The notes under the pieces were generated by a model. The model did no database searches. It was not told the origin of the DNA and saw nothing but the letters and a program-made list of their open reading frames with translations. From Bromus sterilis (lineage: Eukaryota > Streptophyta > Magnoliopsida > Poales > Poaceae), in contig OX465597.1 of assembly GCA_950022295.1 (NCBI GenBank), positions 382,509,016-382,573,015 of the forward strand: a DNA stretch of 64,000 nucleotides, read 5' to 3'. The position numbers were made by a program, and so were the translations under genes. Position 1 is the first letter of the stretch, and the number at the start of each line of letters is the position of its first letter. This document shows positions 36,775 to 48,960 of this stretch, one piece after another.

Positions 36775-37803
36775 ATGGACTATGAATGTCTTTGAAAAAC
36801 TAGTTTGAAGTTTGGACAGATTTGAATAAATTCAAACAATAATAAGAGACAAATCTGTATTTTATTTTATTTAGGGGTAGAGAGAAATCTCCAGATGGGC
36901 CATATTCAGAATATTTGGACGCACAGGAATGCTTGCTTGGTTATACCTCGCCCACAGCGTAGTAGTAGTAGTAGGCAGGCCGGCATCCATGGGGCAGCAC
37001 TAGGCCTGGCCCAATTCACTGTCTTCCCTCTCGGAAACACTGAACTGAATTGACTGAATTTACTAAAGAACGAGCGCTGGATTGAGTTTCAAGCAAAGGG
37101 GAATTACCCCATGCGTGCTGGAATCACTCTTTGTAGACTATGTAGGCATTCTCCTTGAGCTACACGGCTTGGTGACTTTGGAAAAGAGAAGCTACAAGAG
37201 TAACAAGACTTGCAAAAACATAACCCAAATCCTCTTCCCTTGCAAAAACATGCAGTAAACCAGAGCTCCTCTGTTCTGTGTGCCACTATCGCCATGGGAG
37301 AAAACCTGGCCAAATCAGCCATTGTAGCGAGCGTTCTGGTGTCGATTATGGCTGAAGGAGCTCGTTGTACACCAATGACGAGGGAGCAGAGGGCTACGTT
37401 CGAGCGGAGGGACACGGTGGAGGTTGGGTTCGGCGCGGCGATCAACTTCGCCATCGGCGTGGTATTCACGGGAGTTTGCTGGTTCTTCTACGTCTGCGGC
37501 GCGCGCTATGTGGTGTAGACGCAGGGACCTGCCGCGGGAGGAGCTGCCACTATATTTATATCTAACTATATTATAAAAATGTAATTAGTAAAATATAACG
37601 TAAGTAAGTGTATAGGGGGCATTGGTCCCCTCCCTCCTGAAATTTTATCATTTATAGTTATTATGATTGAATACATGTATCTTATAATTATTATTTGGAT
37701 CATATAATCACAAAACATGATTTATTAATATTTTATTTTTTAATTAAGATTATATTTTTGGTGTTCGTTTCCTTGCTTACATTTTATCATCAATGTAGTA
37801 GTC
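36775..37803 (+). repeat. Tandem unit 3 (about 1.03 kb)
   Basis: Third copy, starting atggactatgaatgtctttg and ending catcaatgtagtagtc, where unrelated sequence (tgtaacatccc) begins. It holds the ORF at 37294-37518. Confidence 0.75.
37294..37518 (+). CDS. Small two-helix membrane-protein-like ORF, second copy
   Basis: 74 codons from ATG 37294 (context gccatggg). About 60 of the first 69 residues agree with the 36219 ORF, including the Arg-rich centre and the second hydrophobic span. Differences are mostly conservative (for example Ala to Glu at residue 3, Pro to Ser at 17). It ends four residues after the shared G-A rather than in a 19-residue tail. Function unknown. Confidence 0.45.
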   Translation: MGENLAKSAIVASVLVSIMAEGARCTPMTREQRATFERRDTVEVGFGAAINFAIGVVFTGVCWFFYVCGARYVV

Positions 37804-37908
37804 TTGTAACATCCCAAATTTTCTAAATTTGGAATGTTAATAATTTAAATAGGATTATTTATGAACTTGTTTGTGTTGCTTGTTTTATATGAATTTTCAC
37901 TAGAATCT
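37804..37908. other. Leader of the tandem array
   Basis: Unique 105 bp starting ttgtaacatcccaaat, which resembles a Gypsy LTR start (TG TAACA) but is not repeated and has no matching end in the window. Confidence 0.35.
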
Positions 37909-40900
37909 GAAACTTTTAAAGTTTACTGAATATTAAAATGAGAGGGAATAAAACTACTTTCTCGATTATTCATTATTTATCTTATTTGAATTTTATTATT
38001 TTAAAAAATTCAACTCAAGAATAAAAATAATTGAGAAGAAGGTAATATGACTCCTTCACTATGTTAAGAAAGTTGGAAAATGTGTTGAATATTCTTTGGT
38101 TGGTTTTGGAGTTTAATATTTTGGTGGGAATTATTTATAACCCTAAATAAATACTGTACAAAATTAATTATTTGGGATTAATAATACTTTTATGTACTAT
38201 ATTTTTTATTAATATTTTTTTTGGGATTTTATAAATTAATTCTGTATTTTCTTTGGCTAAAATATTTTTTCTGTAGGATATAAGAGTTGAAAATTTTAGC
38301 AAACCGGCGCAGTGGCCCCCCGTTTTCTATCTCTGGCGTGCGCGCGCGCTCACGCTAGCAGCCAGCAGCGGCCCAGAACCTAGCCTATAACCCAGCCGAG
38401 CCACCCAACCTTTCTTTGTTTTTACTAGAAAAAAGGCCCGTGCGTTGCAACGGGATAAGTATTGCAATCGGACAATTAGTTTATGCCTTCAAATCAAATT
38501 AATCCACTAAGAACATAATCCTTATAATGATTAGAAATTATTCAAATTATTTCGTACGCATGAAAGAGTGAGGCTTTGATCGTGTACCACATGCATCTTA
38601 TATCTAAATAGCTAGATCCCACTAAGTATTTCAAATTCTACAGATTTTAATTGCTTGCGTGCATTTTTCTTTATACTCAAATATTTACCATATTTTTGCG
38701 GGTTATTTAAATTTCCTACCAGTAAATAAGCATATATATGATGTGTTCAAAGATATGCAATATATTATAAATTTAACTGTTCATATTCATACAATAAAAT
38801 TGCATAAAAGTATATTGCAATAAATTTCTAGACCAACATGCGGGTGTCTTCTAATTTTATGAGTGAGAATGTCATTTACAGCTTGTTTTTACTGGTCATG
38901 AAAACTACGTGATAGATTCTCTCTTATTTTTGTCATGATTATTCATCAAATCACATGTTGCTTCGTGCAAATTATGGAGGCCATATTGTCCATCTGCGTC
39001 CAATGTTGCTCTGTGCAAATCTTGGCTCGTTCACACCCATACGATGGCTCTGTCTAGCCTTAGTTCTCAAACGGGAGCCACTATTATTAGTATTGATTTC
39101 AAGGCAGCTAATTAATTTACAATCTCATACGTATATAAATTGGTAGTTTTGAAACTAAGAAATCGAGGTGGTATTATTTATGAAACCATAATTTTACACA
39201 AATCATGTGTCAGATCGTTGGTCACAACGATCCTATTATACCAGTAGCTTTTAGGATTTTGATCCCATCGCGTGGGCTGGACTTGAAGGGCTGATGCCCA
39301 GGTAGAGCAACAGAAGAAAAAAAACGAATGTGAAACTTTTAAAGTTTACTGAATATTAAAATGAGAGGGAATAAAATGAATTTTTCCGATTATTCATTAT
39401 TTATCTTATTTGAATTTTATTATTTAAAACAAATCCAACTCAAGAATAAAAATAATTGAGAAGAAGGTAATATGACTCCTTCACTATGTTAAGAAAGTTG
39501 GAAAATGTGTTGAATATTCTTTGGATATTTTTGGAGTTTAATATTTTGGTGGTAATTATTTATAACCCTAAATAAATACTGTACAAAATTAATTATTTAG
39601 GATTAATAACACTTTTATGTACTATATTTTTTATTAATGTTTTTTTATTTTTTTGGATTTTATAAATTAATTCTGTATTTTCTTTGGCTAAAATATTTTT
39701 TCTGTAGGATATAAGAGTTGAAAATTTTAGCAAACCGGCGCAGTGGCCCCCCGTTTTCTATCTCTGGCGTGCGCGCGCGCTCACGCTAGCAGCCAGCAGC
39801 GGCCCAGAACCTAGCCTATGACCCAGCCGAGCCACCCAACCTTTCTTTGTTTTTACTAGAAAAAAGGCCCGTGCGTTGCAACGGGATAAGTATTGCAATC
39901 GGACAATTAGTTTATGCCTTCAAATCAAATTAATCCACTAAGAACATAATCCTTATAATGATTAGAAATTATTCAAATTATTTCGTACGCATGAAAGAGT
40001 GAGGCTTTGATCGTGTACCACATGCATCTTATATCTAAATAGCTAGATCCCACTAAGTATTTCAAATTCTACAGATTTTAATTGCTTGCGTGCATTTTTC
40101 TTTATACTCAAATATTTACCATATTTTTGCGGGTTATTTAAATTTCCTACCAGTAAATAAGCATATATATGATGTGTTCAAAGATATGCAATATATTATA
40201 AATTTAACTGTTCATATTCATACAATAAAATTGCATAAAAGTATATTGCAATAAATTTCTAGACCAACATGCGGGTGTCTTCTAATTTTATGAGTGAGAA
40301 TGTCATTTACAGCTTGTTTTTACTGGTCATGAAAACTACGTGATAGATTCTCTCTTATTTTTGTCATGATTATTCATCAAATCACATGTTGCTTCGTGCA
40401 AATTATGGAGGCCATATTGTCCATCTGCGTCCAATGTTGCTCTGTGCAAATCTTGGCTCGTTCACACCCATACGATGGCTCTGTCTAGCCTTAGTTCTCA
40501 AACGGGAGCCACTATTATTAGTATTGATTTCAAGGCAGCTAATTAATTTACAATCTCATACGTATATAAATTGGTAGTTTTGAAACTAAGAAATCGAGGT
40601 GGTATTATTTATGAAACCGTAATTTTACACAAATCATGTGTCAGATCGTTGGTCACAATGATCCTATTATACCAGTAGCTTTTAGGATTTTGATCCCAAC
40701 GCGTGGGCTGGACTTGAAGGGCTGATGCCCAGGTAGAGCAACAGAAGAAAAAAAACGAATGTGAAACTTTTAAAGTTTACTGAATATTAAAATGAGAGAG
40801 AATAAAATGACTTTTTCCGATTATTCATTATTTATCTTATTTGAATTTTATTATTTAAAACAAATCCAACTCAAGAATAAAAATAATTGAGAAGAAGGTA

Positions 40901-42710
40901 ATATGACTCCTTCACTATGTTAAGAAAGTTGGAAAATGTGTTGAATATTCTTTGGATATTTTTGGAGTTTAATATTTTGGTGGTAATTATTTATAACCCT
41001 AAATAAATACTGTACAAAATTAATTATTTAGGATTAATAACACTTTTATGTACTATATTTTTTATTAATGTTTTTTTTTTGGATTTTATAAATTAATTCT
41101 GTATTTTCTTTGGCTAAAATATTTTTTCTGTAGGATATAAGAGTTGAAAATTTTAGCAAACCGGCGCAGTGGCCCCCCGTTTTCTATCTCTGGCGTGCGC
41201 GCGCGCTCACGCTAGCAGCCAGCAGCGGCCCAGAACCTAGCCTATGACCCAGCCGAGCCACCCAACCTTTCTTTGTTTTTACTAGAAAAAAGGCCCGTGC
41301 GTTGCAACGGGATAAGTATTGCAATCGGACAATTAGTTTATGCCTTCAAATCAAATTAATCCACTAAGAACATAATCCTTATAATGATTAGAAATTATTC
41401 AAATTATTTCGTACGCATGATAGAGTGAGGCTTTGATCGTGTACCACATGCATCTTATATCTAAATAGCTAGATCCCACTAAGTATTTCAAATTCTACAG
41501 ATTTTAATTGCTTGCGTGCATTTTTCTTTATACTCAAATATTTACCATATTTTTGCGGGTTATTTAAATTTCCTACCAGTAAATAAGCATATATATGATG
41601 TGTTCAAAGATATGCAATATATTATAAATTTAACTGTTCATATTCATACAATAAAATTGCATAAAAGTATATTGCAATAAATTTCTAGACCAACATGCGG
41701 GTGTCTTCTAATTTTATGAGTGAGAATGTCATTTACAGCTTGTTTTTACTGGTCATGAAAACTACGTGATAGATTCTCTCTTATTTTTGTCATGATTATT
41801 CATCAAATCACATGTTGCTTCGTGCAAATTATGGAGGCCATATTGTCCATCTGCGTCCAATGTTGCTCTGTGCAAATCTTGGCTCGTTCACACCCATACG
41901 ATGGCTCTGTCTAGCCTTAGTTCTCAAACGGGAGCCACTATTATTAGTATTGATTTCAAGGCAGCTAATTAATTTACAATCTCATACGTATATAAATTGG
42001 TAGTTTTGAAACTAAGAAATCGAGGTGGTATTATTTATGAAACCGTAATTTTACACAAATCATGTGTCAGATCGTTGGTCACAACGATCCTATTATACCA
42101 GTAGCTTTTAGGATTTTGATCCCAACGCGTGGGCTGGACTTGAAGGGCTGATGCCCAGGTAGAGCAACAGAAGAAAAAAAACGAATGTGAAACTTTTAAA
42201 GTTTACTGAATATTAAAATGAGAGAGAATAAAATGACTTTTTCCGATTATTCATTATTTATCTTATTTGAATTTTATTATTTAAAACAAATCCAACTCAA
42301 GAATAAAAATAATTGAGAAGAAGGTAATATGACTCCTTCACTATGTTAAGAAAGTTGGAAAATGTGTTGAATATTCTTTGGATATTTTTGGAGTTTAATA
42401 TTTTGGTGGTAATTATTTATAACCCTAAATAAATACTGTACAAAATTAATTATTTAGGATTAATAACACTTTTATGTACTATATTTTTTATTAATGTTTT
42501 TTTATTTTTTTGGATTTTATAAATTAATTCTGTATTTTCTTTGGCTAAAATATTTTTTCTGTAGGATATAAGAGTTGAAAATTTTAGCAAACCGGCGCAG
42601 TGGCCCCCCGTTTTCTATCTCTGGCGTGCGCGCGCGCTCACGCTAGCAGCCAGCAGCGGCCCAGAACCTAGCCTATGACCCAGCCGAGCCACCCAACCTT
42701 TCTTTGTTTT
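37909..42710 (+). repeat. Tandem array A-B-A-B-A-B-A, period 1423-1431 bp
   Basis: Segment A (about 515-522 bp) starts gaaacttttaaagttt at 37909, 39332, 40763 and 42189. Segment B (about 908 bp) starts tactagaaaaaaggcccg at 38424, 39854 and 41280. The last A is not followed by B. The copies are nearly identical; A1 differs more than A2-A4, and a poly-T tract in A varies in length. A holds a gcgtgcgcgcgcgct stretch. Each B holds an identical 63-codon frame that merely reflects repeat identity. Confidence 0.9.
38430..38452. repeat. Near-palindromic gcccgtgcgttgcaacggg motif starting segment B
   Basis: The motif occurs once per B unit (near 38435, 39866 and 41292). Its ends cccgt and acggg pair around a gttgcaac palindrome. 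I recall this motif as common in grass repeats, possibly at Helitron-type termini, but could not verify that. Confidence 0.4.
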
Positions 42711-45158
42711 CACTTTTTTTTCTTCTTCTTCTCTTGTTCTGATCTGTACGTGTTTCTCACGGAAACAGCGCAGCGTTGCCAAATCAAAACAAACCGATCC
42801 ATTTATTAGACTCCGAGATCGTTGCTATGTCCATGAAGCATATAAGCGTGTACCGCTTCCTCCCAAATACTAACCCTTCTTTTTCCTCGAGCAAAATCGC
42901 CGCCACCAATTTTGGATCTCGTCGAGTTCTTCGTCGGCCGTCGTCTTTGCTCATCGGTTGCCTCTCCTCATACCAGATATCCCGGTTATTTCCTCTTGAA
43001 CCTCCACTCTTGAGCGCACATGATAGACATCTTTTCGTGGCCTAGATCGGAACTTTGCACGCTCCGCAGACGATCGGACGCCATTGGAGAACACGTGAAG
43101 TTTACCGGAAGCACCCAGTTGACGTCGTCACTGCCGTCCGTCAAAGACTCCTCCCTCGATTCCGACAGCACCATCGTGTTATCCTCCTTATGCTATACCC
43201 GTCGGACACCTTTATGCCGTGGACGCGCCATAGCCGTCGAACCATCGACGTCCTACCGCATTCTGTACTGGTACGTGATTTTCCTGTACACGATGAACAA
43301 TGTTTTTTTTTGCTATCCAATTTTTTTTGTGGCGAGGTGGCACAATAACGAGCGCACTTAAATCGTAGGATTGCTGTTGTTTTCCTAGCAAAGAAGTACT
43401 GGCGAATCACATCTTGCTGCCAATTGGGCAGCATCACAATTATCAGTTTCGTATTTGGATAAATTTTAACACAATACTCATTTAGCAATATATTTTAAAT
43501 TATAAATTGGATTTAGAAGATTATTTTCCTACGCACTTGTTTTGATCTGTAGATTGTTTTAAAATTAAATTTGCACACTTTTGCAGTATTTAAATCTGAA
43601 TTTATTCATGTTTCAAATTTAAACTTCTAGAGATCGTATCTTTTAAATCGTTCACCCGTTTTAGTTGTGTTTTTTTTTTCACAATAATCCTATTAGCACA
43701 TAGATGATATATAACTACTATTACGATTTTCTTATTCAAACCTATTTGATTGTTTTCTCTTGAATTTGTTGTTATGCGAGTACGAATTATTCCACCAACA
43801 AGCATTACTCTCTCTAGTCCTATTTATGTGAGACCCATGCATTTTAAAAGTTTACAAATGTTCATTGATTTGACTAAAAAATATGTATTATGTGCCATCA
43901 AATTTATAACCTTGAATTAAGATATGGGGAAAAAGTCAAATGGTTTGATTGTTTTTTACGTTAGACAAAATGACGGTCAAATTGAGTCATGAAATATATA
44001 TGTTGGCTAAATAGGGTACTTACAATTCATTTTATATAACATATTTACATGGCACTGTATGATTTTTTTATGTGGGTTCATGTTTTAGATGTTATCCACT
44101 AGGTAGGATGGTGGTAACTCTATCTGTTCTCATTAAATAGGGTGCACATCATTTTTTATCCTAACTATCATGATATACGGTGTAGCATTGGGACTTGTCC
44201 TAAAGTAACTCTAGCAGAATTACCATATTAGTAGCCTCCATATCACATATGTAGCGCACTTTGTATGGACATGGATGCGCTCTATATGAGGTATGGAGAC
44301 TATCGAGGTAAAACGCAAATACAAAGTCATCATAGCCTCCATATCGCGGGACTCACTCGCCGGTGAGATATATTTTTCTCAATCTTCAAAAAAATGTATA
44401 TCCAGTTAAACCAAAAACATTCTATTAACTCGAGCATGACAGTGATGCTAGAAATTGTGAACATGTCAGTCTGAAGGCCCAACATAATCTACAAGAATAA
44501 AAGTGTGCGTAAACATCAATAGTCAAATAGAAGTTTTGTTTAAGCGATAACAAACAGTCTTATCCTTTGTTTTTCGTGCACTGTGATCTGATGTGTGCCC
44601 TGTATACTACACTTTGGGATCTTTGTTAAATATGCATTATATGAAACTGCCTAGGTTGCACTATCAAACTATTGTGGTTCTCAATACTTTATCCACATTT
44701 TTTTAGTTTACATGCTAGAGGTCTCAAATTTGTAAGAACCTAATTTCTATGCTCAAAGTCTCAGTTTCACGGGGGACATATCATGAGTTCGCAAGCATTT
44801 TTTTCTCTCATGAATGTTGATTTCTTTATAGTTAAAGAAAATAAATAAATATGGCGGAGAAACCGCATCATTCAATCTACACTTTAATTCGTGTACATGA
44901 GAGGTGTGCTATTATTGTCCACTCTTATCCAAGCTCATAATTAATTACAAGTGAAAAAGTTATGTTGCATCTTAAAGATAGCATATATATTTTCAGTGAA
45001 ATGACTAGCTATGATTTTTTTTAATATGTACTTCCTTTGTTTCTTGATATAAAATGTATAGTTTATTTAAAAAAGTCAAACTTTTATAACTTTTCTACAA
45101 CAAACGGCTATGTTCTGGGTTCTGGGAATTTTTGGTGGGTTGGGTCTGTACTGTCGCT

Positions 45159-45160
<2 letters not shown>
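42711..45160. other. Anonymous sequence, no supported gene
   Basis: 42711-43370 is more GC-rich and exon-like in composition, with open frames of about 90-115 codons on both strands that overlap and have no recognised domain. From 43370 to 45160 it is AT-rich intergenic DNA. A catagcctccatatc stretch recurs at about 44228 and 44332. Confidence 0.4.

Positions 45161-45193
<33 letters not shown>
45161..45193. repeat. (CT)n microsatellite
   Basis: About sixteen ct repeats in a row. They give a run of Ser-Leu in one frame. Confidence 0.9.
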
Positions 45194-45196
<3 letters not shown>

Positions 45197-45392
45197 CGTC
45201 GTTTGGGAAGTCTATACCCGAAATCACAAGTTAAAAAAAATATTGTCTACAAAGAATTTTACGGTTTGACCAGCTTTTTAGCCTGGTTTCCCAAAGAACC
45301 TAACGATTCTTCACGATCCCTCAAAGTGTTTTGCCTTCAAGTTTCTTCATCCATCATGTTGTTTTGCATTTTAACCGCTTGAAATGTAGCTT

Positions 45393-45480
45393 ATTTTTTT
45401 AGAACCGGGCTCTCACCCCTTTCCATTAATCACTTCACGAAAATACATCAAAGATGTTCAGGAGCTAGGGAAAGGGAAAG
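45393..45480 (-). mobile_element. Possible LINE 3' tail remnant
   Basis: On the minus strand the sequence reads taatggaaaggggtgagagc followed by ccggttctaaaaaaataag, which resembles the 3' end and A-tail of grass LINEs. No coding sequence is attached. Tentative. Confidence 0.3.
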
Positions 45481-46621
45481 AAAGCAAGTTCAGTGCATCG
45501 TGGAGAAACCCACTTTCCAATGCTCAATATCGAGACTTTAGACCATGGGACGAAAACCCCCAATGACACATCCAACTATCCTACAAAAGTTTTATACCCA
45601 GCAAGCTCACGCGGGAGCAACACACATCGCCATCAAACACTAACATCAGTATCAACTAGCAGGACCCCCGCCTATTAGAGCAGCCATGAGCTATAAAGTC
45701 ACCAAAAGAACTCACGAGACATCACCAGAGCTCGTTCACAATAGATGAAGCTCTTCGAGCTTGTCCCAGCTTGCCACCATGTTGGTATGTTTAGTGATTT
45801 TTTCTAGGTAAAATCGATTCTTCAAATCTGCACCTGCTTTAAAATTGTACTAAACGATGCTTCTCTTGAAATCAAATATATGTTTTTAGTAAAATCACAG
45901 TTTTTACATAAACTATAATTTCTTCCTTTTTTAGGAGAATATTTTTCGTGGAGGCACAAGTTTGGTTCTCGTTGGCGCACATTTTTGAAAAAGTATGGAT
46001 TTACTTATTGTTGAGACACATATTTATTTTGTGGAGGCGCTGATTTTGCTTCTCATAAAGTTATAGATTTGACACGAGCTGTAGTTTTCCTTTTCTAGAA
46101 GCACAAATTTAATTTTTGCTAGTCACATATTTGCTTCTTATGAAGTCACATATTTTACTTCTCGTAGAGTCACAGATTTTTCATGAACTGTGTTTTTTTT
46201 GTTCTTTTTTGGAAAGCATGGATTTACTTCTTTTCGAGGCATATATTTTTGACAAGCTGTGCTTTTCATTTTTCGGAGAGTACAAGACATGGATTTTCTT
46301 CATGAAAGCACAATTTTCCCCCATCAAAACCCCAAATAAACCAAAAACAAAAGGAAAAATAAAAACACATAAAAAGATATTAAAAATTTCCATGGATGCG
46401 CCTAGAACGTGACATGTGGCAATGAATGGGCATACCACTTAACGGGCTCAAAGCACTAAAAATAATCTTTGCGAAAAGCCCCCACAAAAATGGAATAGAC
46501 CCCCTCGAAAAAACCAGGTACCCGCCGCATTTGCATACGTGTAATCTAATTTGGTTATAAGCTAAAGAGCAAAGCTGGCCCAAAGTGTTTTGTTTCAAAA
46601 CCATCCCAAAAGAAAATGGAG
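45481..46621. other. AT-rich intergenic sequence
   Basis: Nothing recognised. 46020-46320 has loose, irregular repeats of acttctcgtagagtcaca-type phrases. Confidence 0.4.
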
Positions 46622-46770
46622 AAACGGGCATGTAGCCTAGTGGTTGCAGCAAACCTAGTAGCACGCCAGGTCCTGGGTTCGACTCCTTGTGGAAGCGAAT
46701 TTAAACAGGTCTGGAATTTCTGAAAATAAAAAACTGTGGGGTTGTTGCCTCACAGTAAACATTCAAAAAA
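46622..46770 (+). mobile_element. tRNA-derived SINE
   Basis: RNA polymerase III box A-like tagcctagtgg (46633-46643) and a perfect box B ggttcgactcc (46676-46686), 32 bases apart, in a tRNA-like head. The body ends near a ttgcctcacagtaaac phrase resembling SINE tails. The head cannot fold as a functional tRNA by inspection, so I call it a SINE. The 3' limit and target duplication were not determined. Confidence 0.55.
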
Positions 46771-48240
46771 ATGTCGATATACAAATCTTTGTCTACCAAG
46801 GGCTTCCAAATCTCGGTCAATTTTCACACGAAGCTAACAGTTCACAGTTCATTGTTGCTCGAAAAAAGGTGTCAGCCTCAACGCGAGAAGAAAGGAGTTT
46901 GGATTTCCTTTCTTGTGAAAGCCCAAATGAACGAAGTTAGTAGTGTGTACACTAGAAAAGTACACGCGGGCGATTTGTTGCAAGGGCATGATAATAAACC
47001 CAGTGAAAAACGTGAGTTTTGCATCCTCTTTCATCATCCAGAATCTATCTATCTCTTAGCTTTCGAACACGTGTGGAAACCATCCATCATTGAAGCGAAA
47101 CCTTCAGGTCTCAGATTCAAAATGCTTTCAAAAATAGCATTTGTGAGTCGTCGATTTTGTTTTTCTACCATAAATTTCACGAACGTCGTTGTGCGTCAAA
47201 ATTGTACAAACACTTTCAACATTTATCAATGTTTGACAAAAACAATAATTAATTTTACCGTCTATCAGAAAGCATTTGGCATGCCTCTATGAACAAACTG
47301 TACTTGCAACTCGGCGGGAGCTTCCATCAAAAGGACGACAAAGCAGAAGCACGTACAAATCTAAGTCCAACGGCTCCGCTATCAACTACAGTTACCACCA
47401 AGTAATGGTACCGTACAAGCTTAATAGAACTGTGAGTTCGCGTTGCTACTTTCCTAGTCAGTCGCTCCCACCAGCTAGCTCCTAGCGTGACCTGAGGACG
47501 TCCCCATCAGGTGCTTCAGCTTACCAGATAAAGCAACATGTATTTAGAATGATAATCCTCTTCATGATAAGTTTGCTAGTCAGTCGCTCCCACCAACTAT
47601 CTTCATTTAATTCCAACACAATGATAAGATATACAATCAAAGATTTAGCAAGTATTTAGAAGAAATCCTCTTCATGATAAGTTTACGAACCAAATTAATC
47701 ATACGGTACAAGTTTACGCACCTGTGGTGTATTTAACTCAAAAGATTATATAACTTGAGTCACGCGTATGCATCAAAGTAGTGGTTGCGAAACTACTGCA
47801 CATACAATCTTTGTGTTGCGTGTACGATGACTAATCCCATGGTTTACTCCAGTTTGGTACCATGCATGTATGGTTTGATCTGCACTGTAATACAAAAATC
47901 GGACATATTATGTCCTGTGTATAGCAGTGCTCAAGTAGTTGGCTGGTGTCTCATTGTCGATGTAGCTAAAATTGCTCTACTGTAAATATTTCATAACGCT
48001 GAGATTGCAGATGAAGAACACCCAGTTGACTCTCTTCCAAGCGCTTGGCTTTCTAGAGGGCATAACATGGTGCAGGTGGGACTGACCGTGGGAGTCCCAC
48101 CACAGCCCACTTAGTTCCACCAAGGTTTGATGGGATATAACCAATTACCCACTAAAACTTAAGTGGATTAGCTGGGCATAAGTGGGATCCCACTTAAATG
48201 CGTACAATTGATTCTTAGCTGGGCATAAACTACATAGACT
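46771..48240. other. Intergenic sequence with small interleaved repeats
   Basis: A 173-codon frame at 46771-47292 has no recognisable domain and poor composition, and I do not call it a gene. Within 47456-47690 two phrases, agtcagtcgctcccacca and aatcctcttcatgataagttt, each occur twice in alternating order. Confidence 0.4.
48179..48196. repeat. Perfect 18-bp palindrome
   Basis: taagtgggatcccactta is its own reverse complement. Related taagtgggat phrases lie at 49035 and 49087, on the other side of the thaumatin-like pseudogene. Confidence 0.7.
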
Positions 48241-48304
48241 TGAGTATGATAGCCAGCAGTATACGCGTTGTGGCCGCCGTCAGTGCCGAAGACTTGAGTA
48301 TAGG

Positions 48305-48960
48305 CTACAGCTCGTCGGTGCCGAAGGACAGGCAGCCGCTCTTGAGCGCGATGACGGCGCCGCTGCCGGCCGGCGCCCCGGCGCGCACCTGCAGCTCGCC
48401 TGGGCAGGTCTGCATCAGGTTCTTGCGGCAGGTGAGGACGGGGCAGTTGCCACGACCCTCGTGCGTGGTCACAGACATGCCCACGTTGAAGCCGTCCACC
48501 ACGCTCACCTCGTACGACGACTGGTCGCTGCTGTGGTGTAGGGAGACCTGCGCCAGCGTGGCCGACGTCGCGCCGCCGAGGCCCCTGCACTGGAGCCGGC
48601 CGCCGTAGTCGCCCGTGGCGCAGCAGAGCTGGTCTCGGCCCCGGCGGGCGTGCAGCCGGTGCACGCCCCGATGCGGCTGTACCAGGCGTGGTTGGGCGCC
48701 AGGAAAGAGTGGTGGGAGAGCAAGGCGAGGAAGAAGCCGCCGCCCTCCAGGACCTCGCTGCCGGCGTTCAACTTAAAGTCGGGCCATATCGGGTACGGGT
48801 AGTTGTAATTGTTCACGACGGTGAGGGTTGTCGGGGCGATCGATTTCCGCCACGAGGAGGCCGCAGATTGGGAGGAAGGTGGCGAGCATGAGGAGAAGCC
48901 ATGGTTGGGCTCGACTGAGGTAGGTGGTGGTGGGAGTCCATGGGCGCCGCCCCGTCTGCT
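48305..48960 (-). pseudogene. Thaumatin-like (PR-5) pseudogene
   Basis: Antisense remnant of a thaumatin-like protein, a secreted defence protein family. The parts lie in three frames. A hydrophobic signal-like segment (P-W-L-L-L-M-L-A-T-F) runs from about 48901. The start of the mature region (L-T-V-V-N-N-Y ... I-W-P) runs from about 48828 to a T-G-C-T-P-A-G stretch near 48640. The family core A-T-G-D-Y-G-G, L-Q-C, then V-V-D-G-F-N-V continues in another frame from about 48622 to 48305. It stops at F-G-T-D-E-L where the family continues for about 50 more residues. The two frame changes and the truncation make it non-functional. It could be a fragment captured by a transposon. Confidence 0.75.

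Noticed and set aside
37805..37830. Start of a Gypsy LTR (tgtaacatccc)
   Set aside because: No matching LTR end, primer site or second copy was found downstream.
38955..42003. Identical 63-codon ORFs in three places (38955, 40386, 41812)
   Set aside because: They are identical only because the B segments are near-identical repeats. There is no sign of selection or a domain.
46622..46694. A functional tRNA gene
   Set aside because: Box A and box B are present, but the acceptor and anticodon arms do not pair by inspection; a SINE head explains it better.
46771..47292. 173-codon frame
   Set aside because: No recognised domain, no support from neighbours, and an AT-rich context; probably chance.
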